Notes: a model not told the origin generated them from the sequence alone. Shown: positions 1 through 9,535, numbered from the stretch's first letter. The stretch is DNA of 64,000 nt from Mycobacterium kansasii ATCC 12478 (GCF_000157895.3 NC_022663.1:2356001-2420000); one strand, 5' to 3'. Translations and numbers: made by a program.

Positions 1-156
1 CTTTCCCTTTTCGAGACGGGTTCGGAACGCAGGGCGCGATGTCAATTGACGGATAGCCGCCGACGTTGTCTCGGCTTCGGTAGCGCATAGTAAGCCGTCA
101 GGCTGCGAAGATCTATTCGGCATTTCACACCGCCACGCTTTCGTGCGTTGGCCCCA

Positions 157-2031
157 TCAGCCGGGTGGTCCGGGTCGCCCAGGGGTACCGTCTTTGCCCG
201 GGGATCCCAGTTGGCCGGCTGCGCCATGTCCGCCGCTGCCGTCAAGACCGCCTTGTCCGGGTAGACCGCCTATCCCGCCGGCGCCGAAGCCCCCGGCTCC
301 ACCCACTCCGCCGTCGCCGGGACGACCGAGTTGGCCGAACATCCCGGCGGTGCCGCCTGCGCCACCGTGTCCGCCTGCCCCACCATCACCGCCGTTTCCC
401 CCTTTGCCACCGTCACCGCCGTCACCGCCGGTACCAGCTCGTCCTGGAGCACGATTGTCAGAGCTGCCGCCCGCGCCGCCACCCCCGCCGCCGCCACCGT
501 CGCCGCCTCGGCCCCCGCCACCCCCTCCTCCGGCGCCACCGCTGCCCCCGTGGCCGCCATTTCCGATGAGAAGCCCGCCCTTTCCTCCGCTGCCGCCGTC
601 GCCGCCGGCGCCGGCGCTGCCGCCGACCCCGCCCGCACCACCTGTGCTACCCCGCCCACCGTCCCCGCCGCCACCGCCAAAAAATTCGGCATGGGGGCTG
701 CGGCCACCGATACTTCCGCCACCGCCAGTGCCGCCCGCACCACCGGCGCCGCCGGCACCGCCGGCACCGGCGATCCCCCCATTGCCGCCGTTGCCGATGA
801 GTCCCGCATTGCCGCCGGCGCCGCCAGCACCGCCTGCACCGCCCGCTCCGCCGGGGGCGCCCATGCCAGCGCTACCTCCATCGCCGCCATCACCGCCGAA
901 ACCCGTGTTTTCACCTGGGCCGCCGTTGCCACCGATGCCGCCGCTGCCGCCGGCGCCGCCGGAAGCGCCGGTGCCACCGCTGCCGCCCGTGCCGCCGCTG
1001 CCGCCGCTACCGCCGTTGCCGATGAGTAGCCCGCCATGACCACCGGCGCCGCCGGCACCGCCGGCACCGCCACCGCCGCCTGGGACACCACCGTCATGAC
1101 CGGTGCCGCCGGGCCCGCCGTCGCCACCCAGTCGACCTTCACTTCTCGCTCCGTTAAATATCGTTCCGCCGTCGCCGCCCGTGCCTCCTTCCCCGCCGGC
1201 CTGTCCTTCCGCGGTGCCGTTCAAGCCGGCGCTCCCGTCGAATCCGGTGCCGTAGAGAGGATTGGTGGTGCCGTCTGGGGGTTTCGGTGGAGGGTCACGC
1301 GGCGGGTCGACCCCGGCGGCTCCGGTACCTCCAATGCCGCCGGGCCCGCCAGCCCCGCCGTCGCCGAACAACCCAGCGTTACCGCCAATTCCGCCGGGCC
1401 CGCCGGCGAAGGTGCCAATGCCACCTGCCCCGCCGGCACCGCCTGATCCGCCGTTTCCGTACAGCAGCCCGCCGTTGCCGCCATTGCCGCCGGCACCAGC
1501 CCCGCCATTCGATGAGTTCCCACCGACGCCGCCGTTGCCGCCATGACCGATCAGCCCGGCGGACCCGCCGTTGCCTCCGGGTTTGCCTGGGGCGCCGGAC
1601 CCGCCGGACCCGCCGTTGCCGATCAAGATTCCTCCGGGCCCGCCGTCTTGCCCGGTGCCCGAGGCACCGTTAACGCCGTCTCCTACAAGAGGGCGCCCCA
1701 ACAACGCTTGGGTGGGTGCGTTGACCACATTGAGCAAATTCTGCATTGCGCTAGCAGCTTCGGTGGCCACATATGACTCTGTGCCGGCAAAGAGGCTGGC
1801 AACGAATCGGTAGTGAAAGGCCGCCGCGCGGACGCTAACCGCTTGACATGACTGGGCATGCGCGGCGAAGACCGCCGCAACAGCCCTCGAGACCTCGTCG
1901 GTACCCGCCGCGGCTATGCGCGTTGTTGCCGCCGTTGCGCCGGCATTGGCGGCGTCGATCGCTGAGCCGATGGCTGCGAGCTCCTCACCTGCTGCTGTCA
2001 GCAGTTCCGGTGTTGTGATCAGAAACGACAT
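157..2031 (-). CDS. PE_PGRS family protein
   Basis: The 624-residue product begins MSFLITTPELLTAAGEELAA, the classic PE domain (about residues 1-95). A linker with NAPTQALLGRPLVGDG follows, and then a long Gly-Ala-Asn repeat region (GGNGGxGG type) to the C-terminus. PE_PGRS proteins are exported, cell-surface-associated proteins of slow-growing mycobacteria. The PE domain directs ESX-5-dependent secretion, and the PGRS part has no single assigned function. The start at 2031 is fixed by the PE consensus. The long ORFs on the opposite strand here are proline-rich mirror images of the GC-rich repeats and are not genes. It lies alone, with no PPE partner nearby. Confidence 0.93.
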   Translation of the reverse strand: MSFLITTPELLTAAGEELAAIGSAIDAANAGATAATTRIAAAGTDEVSRAVAAVFAAHAQSCQAVSVRAAAFHYRFVASLFAGTESYVATEAASAMQNLLNVVNAPTQALLGRPLVGDGVNGASGTGQDGGPGGILIGNGGSGGSGAPGKPGGNGGSAGLIGHGGNGGVGGNSSNGGAGAGGNGGNGGLLYGNGGSGGAGGAGGIGTFAGGPGGIGGNAGLFGDGGAGGPGGIGGTGAAGVDPPRDPPPKPPDGTTNPLYGTGFDGSAGLNGTAEGQAGGEGGTGGDGGTIFNGARSEGRLGGDGGPGGTGHDGGVPGGGGGAGGAGGAGGHGGLLIGNGGSGGSGGTGGSGGTGASGGAGGSGGIGGNGGPGENTGFGGDGGDGGSAGMGAPGGAGGAGGAGGAGGNAGLIGNGGNGGIAGAGGAGGAGGAGGTGGGGSIGGRSPHAEFFGGGGGDGGRGSTGGAGGVGGSAGAGGDGGSGGKGGLLIGNGGHGGSGGAGGGGGGGRGGDGGGGGGGGAGGSSDNRAPGRAGTGGDGGDGGKGGNGGDGGAGGHGGAGGTAGMFGQLGRPGDGGVGGAGGFGAGGIGGLPGQGGLDGSGGHGAAGQLGSPGKDGTPGRPGPPG

Positions 2032-2370
2032 ATGGAGACCTCAGTAGTAAGGCGGAATCCGAGGCACCGTGAGCCCGCGACCCTGACCGTTTACGGCAAG
2101 CGCAGTGTTTGCGTGATCAATGATGCCCACGCGGCCTTTCGGCAATCGTTCGCCAATTGTGAAATGCACTGGTGGCCAAGCGCGTGGCGTAAGAATCACG
2201 CGGATGTGCGAACTGCTGGGGGTCTCCCGCTCGGGGCTTGACGCTGGCCGGCGCGACCGGCGTGACATCGGCGCAGACGTCGATGACCGTGCATGCAACG
2301 TTGCCCGGGGTCTACCAGGTGGTCACCAACCTGCGAGGGGTCACCGACGGCGTTCCGCACGGCGATCGGG
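2032..2370. other. Intergenic stretch with a possible transposase scrap
   Basis: No intact gene is seen between the PE_PGRS start and the pcaB-like stop. On the plus strand around 2190-2260 one frame reads RMCELLGVSRSGL, which resembles the N-terminus of IS3-family OrfB transposases (typically MCxxLGVSRSGYYAW). The similarity ends after about 20 residues and no terminal repeats are visible. I regard it as a possible decayed insertion-sequence relic. Confidence 0.35.
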
Positions 2371-3750
2371 TCATGTCGCGGTGCCCTGCCTCGATGTCTG
2401 TCCGCCTACTCGCGCGGCCGCCTCGGACATGACGGCGACGGTTTGTTCGTCGACGTGCCCGAGATATGCGGCCGGCGTTACGGCGTCGGCCAGCTTCGGG
2501 TCGCGGCGCGCAACAAGGGTGGCGAACGACTCGCCACTCTCGAGGGAGGCGGTGACCAGCGTTTCCAACTGGTCGTGGGCGGCCTGGCGGCCGAGGACCG
2601 GCGCCAACCGCATCATCACCGATTCGGCCATGATCATCCCGTGGGTCCGGTCGAGATTGGCCGCCATTGCCGCGGAGTCCACGTGCAGCCCGGCGAGCAC
2701 GTCGGCCGCGGTGCGAACGGCGCCGCCGCAGACGGCCAGCGCTGGGGCCACCGTGTGCCACTCGAGCGACCACACGGCCGTGGCCCGTTCACAGTCGGCC
2801 ACGGCGCCGTCGAGTGCAAGGTCCAGGTAGGAGCGGGTCAGCCGCGCGGCTCGGATGAGCTGTTGTGAGCCGATGGGATTGCGTTTCTGTGGCATGGTGC
2901 TGCTGACGCCGCGGCCGGGTGCGCTGGGCTCGCTCAGCTCGGCGAGCTCGGTCTGGGAACCCACGACGATGTCGAGCCCGATCTTGCCCAGCGAGGCCGC
3001 CACCTGTGCGGCCCAGGCGACGACCTCGACGAAGCGATCACGGGTGGCGTGCCAGCTGATTGACGGTGCTGCCAAGCCGAGACGACGGGCTAGCTCGCGA
3101 CGAATATCCAGACCGTGCGGCGCCATGGAGGCGAGACTGCCGACGGCACCGCCGAGTTGAACCACCGCGACCCGGGGCCGCAGCTCGGCGAGCCGGTCCA
3201 GATGGCGCAGCAGCGGCGCGGTCCAGCACGCCACGCGGTATCCGAAGGTGATCGGCAGGGCGTGCTGCAGTTGGCTGCGACCGACCATCAGCTCGCTGCC
3301 ATGCTGGGTTTCCAGAGTCGTCAGCGCGGCCAACGTGTGCAGGAGATCCCGCTCGATGACGTCAAGTGCCGCGACGATCTGCAGGACCGCAGCCGTGTCC
3401 ATGATGTCTTGGGTGGTGGCCCCCCAGTGGGCGTACTGGCCGAGACCGTCGGGCACTATCGCGGCAAGTTGTTCGACGAGGCCGACGATCGGATACCCGG
3501 CCGCCTGCGTGCGGGCGGCGAGGCGCGCGATGTCGAGGTGGTCGGGCGTAACGGCGCGCAACGCCGGTGCGACCTCGGCCGGGATCATGTCCAGGTCGGC
3601 TTGTGCCGCCGCGAGCTCCGCCTCGACCTGCAGGAAGCGGGCCAGCAACCCTCGCTCGCCGAGGATCGCTCGCAGCTCGTCGGTGGTATGCAAGCCGCCG
3701 AGCACTGCGCTGTCCAGCGCACACAGCGCCGCTGATGGAACCATGGTCAC
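2371..3750 (-). CDS. pcaB: 3-carboxy-cis,cis-muconate cycloisomerase-like protein (fumarase/aspartase superfamily)
   Basis: The 459-residue protein has the superfamily signature SSTMPQKRNP at about residues 280-290, upstream motifs including HWGATTQDI, and the helical lyase fold typical of PcaB (usual length about 450). PcaB converts 3-carboxy-cis,cis-muconate to 4-carboxymuconolactone in the protocatechuate branch of the beta-ketoadipate pathway. No other pca genes lie next to it, so the substrate is uncertain and adenylosuccinate- or argininosuccinate-lyase-like activity on another substrate is possible. The ORF may start at the Met at 3750 or the one at 3744. It sits among accessory genes that are not part of the conserved core order. 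Confidence 0.75.
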   Translation of the reverse strand: MTMVPSAALCALDSAVLGGLHTTDELRAILGERGLLARFLQVEAELAAAQADLDMIPAEVAPALRAVTPDHLDIARLAARTQAAGYPIVGLVEQLAAIVPDGLGQYAHWGATTQDIMDTAAVLQIVAALDVIERDLLHTLAALTTLETQHGSELMVGRSQLQHALPITFGYRVACWTAPLLRHLDRLAELRPRVAVVQLGGAVGSLASMAPHGLDIRRELARRLGLAAPSISWHATRDRFVEVVAWAAQVAASLGKIGLDIVVGSQTELAELSEPSAPGRGVSSTMPQKRNPIGSQQLIRAARLTRSYLDLALDGAVADCERATAVWSLEWHTVAPALAVCGGAVRTAADVLAGLHVDSAAMAANLDRTHGMIMAESVMMRLAPVLGRQAAHDQLETLVTASLESGESFATLVARRDPKLADAVTPAAYLGHVDEQTVAVMSEAAARVGGQTSRQGTAT

Positions 3751-3951
3751 TCCTGAGCGCCGAAGTATGGGGCGTCGCGGGCGGCCTCACAGTACACCGG
3801 GAACAGAAATGCGCGCCGCGCAAATGAAAAGACGGTGACGTTGTGGGCTCCGATGAGGTCGCGAACGGAATGGCGGCGTCGACGTCGGCCGTGCGATGTG
3901 CGGTGCGCGCCAGGCCATCTCGCGTACCTGACGATGAACCCGGTTCGGGCC

Positions 3952-4416
3952 TCATGCACTGACAGGGTTGTGCGTGCCCGGTCCCAGGTCGCGATGATCG
4001 GCGGCGGACGCACAGGTGGCCGCACAGCGTGACAACCCCGCAAAACGCAACAGCGAGACCCGGTTCACAGCGGCGGCAGCCAGTTGGGCGGTACGCCGGT
4101 GCAGCCCGATACCGTTGGTGGTCAACGAGATCCGCGGTCTGGGGCGCAATCGTGCGACCTGAGCAACGGTGGACTCCAAGCCGCGGCGCAGCAGGGGCTC
4201 ACCGCCGGTGAATCGGACTTCGCGGATCCCAAGCCGAGCTACCACGATGCCAACCAGGCGCACGACTTCGCCATCGGTGAGCCGGTCGGAATCGGCCATC
4301 CGGTCAAGGCCGTCGGCGGGCATGCAATACGAGCAGCGAAGGTTGCACCGGTGGGTCAGCGACATTGACGATTGTGGGCGAATTACGCGACGGATTGAGT
4401 CGATATGGTCCACCAT
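3952..4416 (-). pseudogene. Truncated moaA-like radical SAM gene
   Basis: The N-terminal 118 residues match MoaA, the GTP 3',8-cyclase of molybdenum cofactor synthesis. They contain the radical-SAM cluster motif CNLRCSYC, then VRFTGGEPLLRRG and SLTTNGIGLHRR. After AAAVNRVSL the sequence stops resembling MoaA and ends at residue 154, less than half of the usual 330-360. The C-terminal barrel and second FeS-binding cysteines are absent, and I find no continuation downstream toward 3755. Its 5' end overlaps the start region of the divergent SDR gene. It is probably a relic, though a short expressed peptide cannot be excluded. Confidence 0.75.
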
Positions 4417-4431
4417 GTGACGGTGGCCGCG

Positions 4432-5370
4432 ATGAGGGACCTTCAGGGCAAGGTGGCGGTCGTCACCGGCGGAGCGGGAGGCATCGGCCGGGCCATGGGC
4501 AGGCGTTTCGGCCAGGAGGGCATGAAGGTGGTGCTGGCCGACGTCCTCGCCGAGCCGCTCGGTGCGGCGACCCGCGAACTCGCGGACGCGGGCATAGAGG
4601 TGGCCGGGGTCGTCACCGACGTTACCGACTATTCCTCGGTCGAGTCACTGGCCAGGCAGACGCTCCGCCAATTCGGCGCGGTGCACGTGGTGTGCAACAA
4701 CGCCGGCACCGGCGGGGTCTCCGAGGGCTACATGTGGGAACACGACCTAGCCGACTGGCGCTGGGGGATCGACGTCAATGTGCTGGGCGTCATCCACGGC
4801 ATCAAGGCCTTCGTACCGATCCTGCTCGAGCAGGGCGAGGGACACGTGGTCAACACCTGTTCGGGCAACGGCGGGTTCGCGCCGATCGCCCGGGGCGCCC
4901 TGGGCGGCCCGGCCAATGCCGTCTACCCGATGACCAAAGCCGCGGTGCTCTGCCTGACCGAGAGCCTCTACACACACCTGGAGATGACCGGCACGCGGGT
5001 GCGGGCGCATGTCCTCTTTCCCAGCGGTTTCTTGAATACCGGGATCTGGGAGTCCTGGCGGCACCGGCCGGAGCGCTACGCCGCGACCCAGCAGCGCCGG
5101 ACACCCGAGCCGACGCTGGCGGCGGTGGTGGGTCGCTTCGAAGCTGGCGGCCGCCGCGTCGAGTTCACTCCGCTCGAGACAGTCGCGGACCAACTGGTTG
5201 AGGGGATCAGGGCGGACCGCTTCTGGGTGATGGGTCCGCCCACATCCGCCGACGAGGTCGTGAGCCGCAAAGCGGCGTCGATCGTCGCCCGCAGCAACCC
5301 CGACTACCTGGTCGACGTCCTCAGCCGGCACGCCGGGCAGGAACAAGAAACCGAAGGAGCGCAGCGTTGA
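4432..5370 (+). CDS. Short-chain dehydrogenase/reductase
   Basis: The 312-residue product has the NAD(P)-binding TGGAGGIG motif at residues 12-19, CNNAG, a catalytic Ser in NTCSGNGG (near 144), and the YxxxK pair at Tyr165/Lys169. These define a classical SDR oxidoreductase. I chose the ATG at 4432 because MRDLQGKVAVVTGG is the standard SDR opening; an in-frame ATG at 4405 would add nine residues and overlap the moaA relic more. Its stop overlaps the next start (TTGA), so it is translationally coupled to the ADC-like gene and belongs to a four-gene operon with two amidohydrolases. The substrate is unknown. NAD preference is plausible from the acidic residue after strand 2 (VVLADV). Confidence 0.88.
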   Translation: MRDLQGKVAVVTGGAGGIGRAMGRRFGQEGMKVVLADVLAEPLGAATRELADAGIEVAGVVTDVTDYSSVESLARQTLRQFGAVHVVCNNAGTGGVSEGYMWEHDLADWRWGIDVNVLGVIHGIKAFVPILLEQGEGHVVNTCSGNGGFAPIARGALGGPANAVYPMTKAAVLCLTESLYTHLEMTGTRVRAHVLFPSGFLNTGIWESWRHRPERYAATQQRRTPEPTLAAVVGRFEAGGRRVEFTPLETVADQLVEGIRADRFWVMGPPTSADEVVSRKAASIVARSNPDYLVDVLSRHAGQEQETEGAQR

Positions 5371-6167
5371 GCACCGCAGTCCGATATGGTCCCCGCCCAC
5401 CACAGGCGCAAGTCGACCACGAGATCGACGTCACCAAGGCGCCCATCGCCACCGAGGCGGTGACCGTCACCTATCTGACCGATCCGGAGATTGTCGCGGC
5501 CGTGCTGCCCAAGCCGCTGGAGCCGGCGGATGAACCGTTGGTGCGGGTCCAGCTTCAGCGGGTCCGGATAGAGGGCAGGCCGCCGTTCGGGTCGGCGGTG
5601 TTTTCGGTGACCGCCCGCCATGGCGAGCGCCGCGGCGACTACCCCCTGTTGATGCCCCAGTCGACCGAGCAATCGGTCACGGGCGGGCGCGAAACATTCG
5701 GCGAGCCCAAGAAACTGGGCCGCATCGAGGTGCAGCGCGACGGGGACCGCATCACCGCAACCGTGGAGCGGATGGGGTATCGGCTCATCACGCTCAAAGG
5801 CCGGGTCACCGGCCCGGCGGAATTGCCCGACGACCGGGTCGACACCGAGTTCTACTTCAAATTCCTGCGTTCCCCGGACGGCAACGGCATCACCGACCCG
5901 CACCTGGTCTACGGCGAATACCACCGCCACTACGAGCTGCTGGACAACATCGAGGGCACCCTCGAGTTGGGTGAGTCGCCGCTGGACCCGGTGGCCGACA
6001 TCGTGATCCGCGAGATCAGGTCGATCACCTGGTGCCGCCGGCGCACCATCCAGGTGGCCAGGATCGCCGAGCGGGTGCCACAGGAATGGCTGCTGCCCTA
6101 CGTACACCAGCGCTACGACGATCCGGTCCTGTCGGCGTCCCCGACCCCCGAGCGGGCACGGGTGTAA
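5367..6167 (+). CDS. Acetoacetate decarboxylase family protein
   Basis: The 266-residue protein carries the ADC-family core GEPKKLGRIEV with Lys115 and Lys116. That matches the adjacent lysine pair of clostridial acetoacetate decarboxylase, in which Lys115 forms the Schiff base. The TTG start at 5367 overlaps the stop of the SDR gene by one base pair step (TTGA), giving tight coupling. ADC-like proteins decarboxylate or aldol-process small beta-keto acids. In this operon, flanked by an SDR and two amidohydrolases, it probably acts on an intermediate of ring-fission or side-chain catabolism. That pathway role is inference. Confidence 0.82.
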   Translation: MSTAVRYGPRPPQAQVDHEIDVTKAPIATEAVTVTYLTDPEIVAAVLPKPLEPADEPLVRVQLQRVRIEGRPPFGSAVFSVTARHGERRGDYPLLMPQSTEQSVTGGRETFGEPKKLGRIEVQRDGDRITATVERMGYRLITLKGRVTGPAELPDDRVDTEFYFKFLRSPDGNGITDPHLVYGEYHRHYELLDNIEGTLELGESPLDPVADIVIREIRSITWCRRRTIQVARIAERVPQEWLLPYVHQRYDDPVLSASPTPERARV

Positions 6168-6170
6168 GCC

Positions 6171-7385
6171 ATGGACCGATACACCGTCATTTCGGCCGAC
6201 TGCCACGCCGGCGCCGACCTACTCGACTACCGCGAGTACCTCGATCCGCAATACCGGGAGGAATTTGACGGCTGGGCGCCGACGTTCGTGAACCCGTTCG
6301 GCGACCTCACCGAGCCCGACGCCGAGCGCAACTGGAACAGCGATCGGCGCAACAGCGAACTGGATGAGGACGGCATCGCGGGGGAAGTCCTTTTTCCCAA
6401 TACGGTGCCGCCGTTCTTTCCCCAGGGCAGTCTGGCCGCCCCGCCACCGCAGACCGCCCGGGAACTCGAACTGCGCTGGGCCGGCCTGCGCGCGCACAAT
6501 CGCTGGCTGGCCGACTTCTGCTCCCTGTCGCCCGAGCGGCGCGCCGGAGTGGGCCAGATCCTGCTCGGGGACCTCTACGAGGCCGTCACCGAGGTGGCCC
6601 AGATCGCCAAGCTCGGGCTGCGCGGCGGCGTGCTGCTGCCCGGGGTTGTCCCGGGTACCGGCATTCCCGCGCTTTATGCCGAACACTGGGAGCCGCTCTG
6701 GGCGGCGTGCGAGGACACGGGCGTGGTGGTCAACCACCACGGCGGCAACGCCGGACCGACCCCGACCGACGGGTGGGGTAGCTCGTTCGCGGTGTGGGTG
6801 TACGAGACACATTGGTGGTCGCACCGGGCGCTGTGGCACCTGATCTTCAGCGGTGCACTCGATCGCCATCCGGACCTCACCGTGGTCTTCACCGAGCAGA
6901 GCACCGGATGGATATCGGCGACCCTCGATTCGCTCGACGTGGCAGCGGTCCGCTTCGGGCGAGCCAACTCGGCGATCGCCCGCTTCGCCGGCCCCACCGC
7001 GGGCTCGCTGCCCTTGAAACCGAGCCAGTACTGGGCCCGCCAGTGTTACGCCGGTGCCAGCTTCCTGCGCCCGGTCGAGTGTGCCCAGCGCCACCGAATC
7101 GGAGTCGACCGGATCATGTGGGCAAGCGACTACCCGCACTTGGAGGGGACCGCTCCCTACAGCCGCGAGGCGCTGCGCCACACCTTCAGCGACGTCCCGG
7201 CCGACGAGGTGGCGGCCATGGTGGGGGGGAACGCGGCCGCCGTCTACCGCTTCGACCTCGAGGCCCTCGCACCGCTGGCCGACCGAATCGGACCGACCGT
7301 GGCCGAAGTCGCCGAGCCGCTGGCGGCCGTGCCCGCCGACGCGACCAGCACCGCCTTCGAGCCTGAGCCCATCCGTGCCTGGTAG
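6171..7385 (+). CDS. Amidohydrolase-2 family metal-dependent hydrolase (first of a tandem pair)
   Basis: The 404-residue TIM-barrel protein starts MDRYTVISADCHAG. It contains NHHGGNAGP, an internal TEQSTGW and the C-terminal WASDYPHLEGT, which are the metal- and substrate-binding landmarks of the amidohydrolase-2 (ACMSD/gamma-resorcylate decarboxylase-like) group. Members hydrolyse or decarboxylate carboxylated aromatic or ring-fission compounds. It starts three bases after the ADC-like stop and precedes a paralog with the same opening pattern (ISADCHAx...YREYxDPxYRE), so the pair arose by duplication. The substrate cannot be read from the sequence. Confidence 0.85.
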   Translation: MDRYTVISADCHAGADLLDYREYLDPQYREEFDGWAPTFVNPFGDLTEPDAERNWNSDRRNSELDEDGIAGEVLFPNTVPPFFPQGSLAAPPPQTARELELRWAGLRAHNRWLADFCSLSPERRAGVGQILLGDLYEAVTEVAQIAKLGLRGGVLLPGVVPGTGIPALYAEHWEPLWAACEDTGVVVNHHGGNAGPTPTDGWGSSFAVWVYETHWWSHRALWHLIFSGALDRHPDLTVVFTEQSTGWISATLDSLDVAAVRFGRANSAIARFAGPTAGSLPLKPSQYWARQCYAGASFLRPVECAQRHRIGVDRIMWASDYPHLEGTAPYSREALRHTFSDVPADEVAAMVGGNAAAVYRFDLEALAPLADRIGPTVAEVAEPLAAVPADATSTAFEPEPIRAW

Positions 7386-7401
7386 TGAAAGGACCCCACC
7401 C

Positions 7402-8679
7402 ATGGACAGCCGGGACCCCTACATCATCATCTCCGCAGACTGCCACGCCGAGTTGCCGACCGAGCGGTACCGCGAGTACATCGACCCGGAATACCGCGAG
7501 GACTTCGAGGCCTTCCTGGTCGAGAAGGCAGCTGCGGCGCAGGTCGGCGGATTGATCGACGAGCAGTTCGCGCAAGCATGGTTCTCCGAGCATGGCGACG
7601 GCATCGCCGGCGGGTGGGATGTGGGTTTGCGGGACAAAGAGCTCGACGGCGACGGGGTGGTCGGCGAGGTCATCTTCCCCGACGCCGACGCCGTCAGCGG
7701 GGTCGCCGGGGCCCCGTTCGGCGCCGGCCTGGCCCAGTCGGGCGACCTCGACCCGGGCCGGGCGATGGCCGGGGCACGGGCCCACAACCGCTGGTTGGCC
7801 GAGCTGTGCAGCCACAGCCCCGAGCGGCGGGCCGGGGTGGCGGTCGTACCGATACTGGCGGACATCAATGCGGCGGTGGCCGAGATCACCCGCGCCGCTG
7901 AGTCCGGGTTGCGGGGCGGGATCATGATCCCGGCGCGCTGGGCCGGCTACCCGCCCTACCACGACCGTCGCTACGACAAGGTCTGGGCCGCCTGCCAGGA
8001 CCTGCAGATGCCGGTACACACCCACGTCGGCGCCGCCCCGCAGGAGGACTACGGCGAGCACCTGGGCATCTATGTCACCGAGGTGCGCTGGTGGGGGGTC
8101 CGGCCGCTGTGGTTCGCGTTGTGGTCCGGGGTTTTCGAACGCTTCCCCCGGCTGCGCTGGGGAGCCACCGAGTGCGGCGCGTTTTGGGCCAGCGACCTGC
8201 TCTGGCTGATGGACACGCGGTACCTGCGTGAGCACTCGGCCAAGAAGATGAGCCGGCGGATGGAGGGCGATCTGACGATGCCGCCCTCGGCGTACTTCGA
8301 CCGCAACTGCTTTATCGGCGCAACCACCACCGAGCGCCGGGAATTGGCGCGCCGCCACGAGATCGGTGTCTCAAACATGCTGTGGGGCAACGATTTTCCC
8401 CATCCTGAAGGGACCTGGCCGCACACCCGCGATTGGCTGAAACGCTCGTTCTGGGACATTCCCGTAGCGGAGACCCGGCAGATCCTGGGCCTGGCGGCAG
8501 CGGAGGTGTACAACTTCGACCTGGGCGCGCTGGCCGCCCTGGCCGAGCGCATCGGCCCGACGCCCGAAGACCTGGGACAGGACGACGCGGTGAGCGTGCC
8601 CAAGTGGGAGGCGGCCCGGCAGACCGGACGCCACTGGCTGACGGGTGCCGAGCCGTTGCCGGACCTGGTGGAGAGCTAG
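7402..8679 (+). CDS. Amidohydrolase-2 family metal-dependent hydrolase (second of a tandem pair)
   Basis: The 425-residue paralog of the preceding gene begins MDSRDPYIIISADCHAE and keeps HTHVGAAP, an acidic WGATECGAFW segment and MLWGNDFPHPEGTWPHT near the C-terminus. The start at 7402 is 16 bases after the previous stop, preceded by a GAAAGGA ribosome-binding site; the same frame is open further upstream but runs through the first hydrolase gene. It is the last gene of the SDR/ADC/hydrolase operon. The two hydrolases may form a hetero-oligomer or act on consecutive intermediates, which is inference. Confidence 0.86.
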   Translation: MDSRDPYIIISADCHAELPTERYREYIDPEYREDFEAFLVEKAAAAQVGGLIDEQFAQAWFSEHGDGIAGGWDVGLRDKELDGDGVVGEVIFPDADAVSGVAGAPFGAGLAQSGDLDPGRAMAGARAHNRWLAELCSHSPERRAGVAVVPILADINAAVAEITRAAESGLRGGIMIPARWAGYPPYHDRRYDKVWAACQDLQMPVHTHVGAAPQEDYGEHLGIYVTEVRWWGVRPLWFALWSGVFERFPRLRWGATECGAFWASDLLWLMDTRYLREHSAKKMSRRMEGDLTMPPSAYFDRNCFIGATTTERRELARRHEIGVSNMLWGNDFPHPEGTWPHTRDWLKRSFWDIPVAETRQILGLAAAEVYNFDLGALAALAERIGPTPEDLGQDDAVSVPKWEAARQTGRHWLTGAEPLPDLVES

Positions 8680-9444
8680 CGCGGCAAGCCGCGCACCGGG
8701 GTTCGTTGCCGGTGACGGTGGACCCAAAGCGCAAGTTATGGCGTGCCCAGTGCAGCGCGTCCCTCGCCGAGAAGGTCTGATAGGGCAACACCCTTCGGTG
8801 TCAGCTCGACGTCGGTGTGCGCGATTCGCCAGCCCGTCGTTGCGCAGGGCCACGATGGTCACCCTGCTGGACCAGCGCGACTAATCTGCCGCGTCGGTCC
8901 GATATTTGGCCCCGTCAACGCTGCGCGGGTTCTGCCATCTGAACGCGAGCCAGCCGCAGAATTCCGGTGCATGCAGACCCGACTGCAAGACAGCGCTTTC
9001 AGGTGTTGTCGGTACGGAGGAGGTACGAGTGCGGTACGCCTACAAATCGCCCTGGGTCGCCGGGGTGGCGCCGGGGTGAGCCTTAGCCGCAACCGCTTTG
9101 GCGACGTGCCCGTGCCCAGCCGAGTGTTCCCGAGCTAACGTCGATCCTCCAAGTGCTGTCGAAGGACCCCCACAACGGGGGCAAGCTCGTCTTCCCCGCG
9201 CGCCGTCGCTGCTCTGGTCGCCGTAGTCCCGTCGGCTAGCGGCCAGCGGATAGCCGTCGATGTCATCGATCGGCGGCGTGTTGTCGTCGCAGGGTGGGCG
9301 GCGACGGCGCGGGCAGCCGAGATCACCGCTATGCCAAACGCGTGACCAATATGAACGCCGTGCTGACCCATCGTCGTAGCGCTCGCGGTGTCGAAAACGG
9401 GTGGACGCAGGCCTCCGAGATGGGGTCTTAAGTCTCTACCGTTG
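8680..9444. other. Gene-poor stretch with decayed fragments
   Basis: No convincing gene is present. On the minus strand between about 8870 and 8757, two frames read VALRNDGLANRAH and then, after a frameshift, TDVELTPKGVALSDLL. The second looks like the wing-helix end of a MarR/HxlR-type regulator, so this may be a decayed regulator gene (weak call). Near 9045-9090 lies a GC-rich motif, CGGTACGCCTACAAAT followed by CGCCGGGG repeats, that recurs near 38649. A minus-strand ORF (9135-9563) is open but I do not recognise it. Confidence 0.4.
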
Positions 9445-9467
9445 TCTGACCAATGGTCGGATACCAT
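9445..9467 (+). promoter_or_regulatory. Palindromic operator next to a -10 box upstream of the secreted-protein cluster
   Basis: An imperfect palindrome, TCTGACC-AAT-GGTCGGA, spans 9445-9461 and abuts a TACCAT hexamer at 9462-9467, about 70 bases upstream of the first secreted-protein gene. The ACC/GGT half-sites resemble operators of GntR/FadR-type regulators. Binding protein and promoter use are inferred. Confidence 0.4.
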
Positions 9468-9535
9468 ACCCGCACTCCTTGGAGCAGGACGGACATGGCC
9501 CGCCTCCTCCAGCGGGAGGAGGGAAGTGATCGACC

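Noticed and set aside
143..1546. Long proline-, alanine- and arginine-rich ORFs opposite the first PE_PGRS gene
   Set aside because: They are mirror images of the GGX-rich codons; composition and phase follow the PE_PGRS repeats and none has a recognisable domain.
5304..8358. Long minus-strand ORFs across the ADC-like and amidohydrolase genes
   Set aside because: Codon-phase shadows of confident plus-strand genes.
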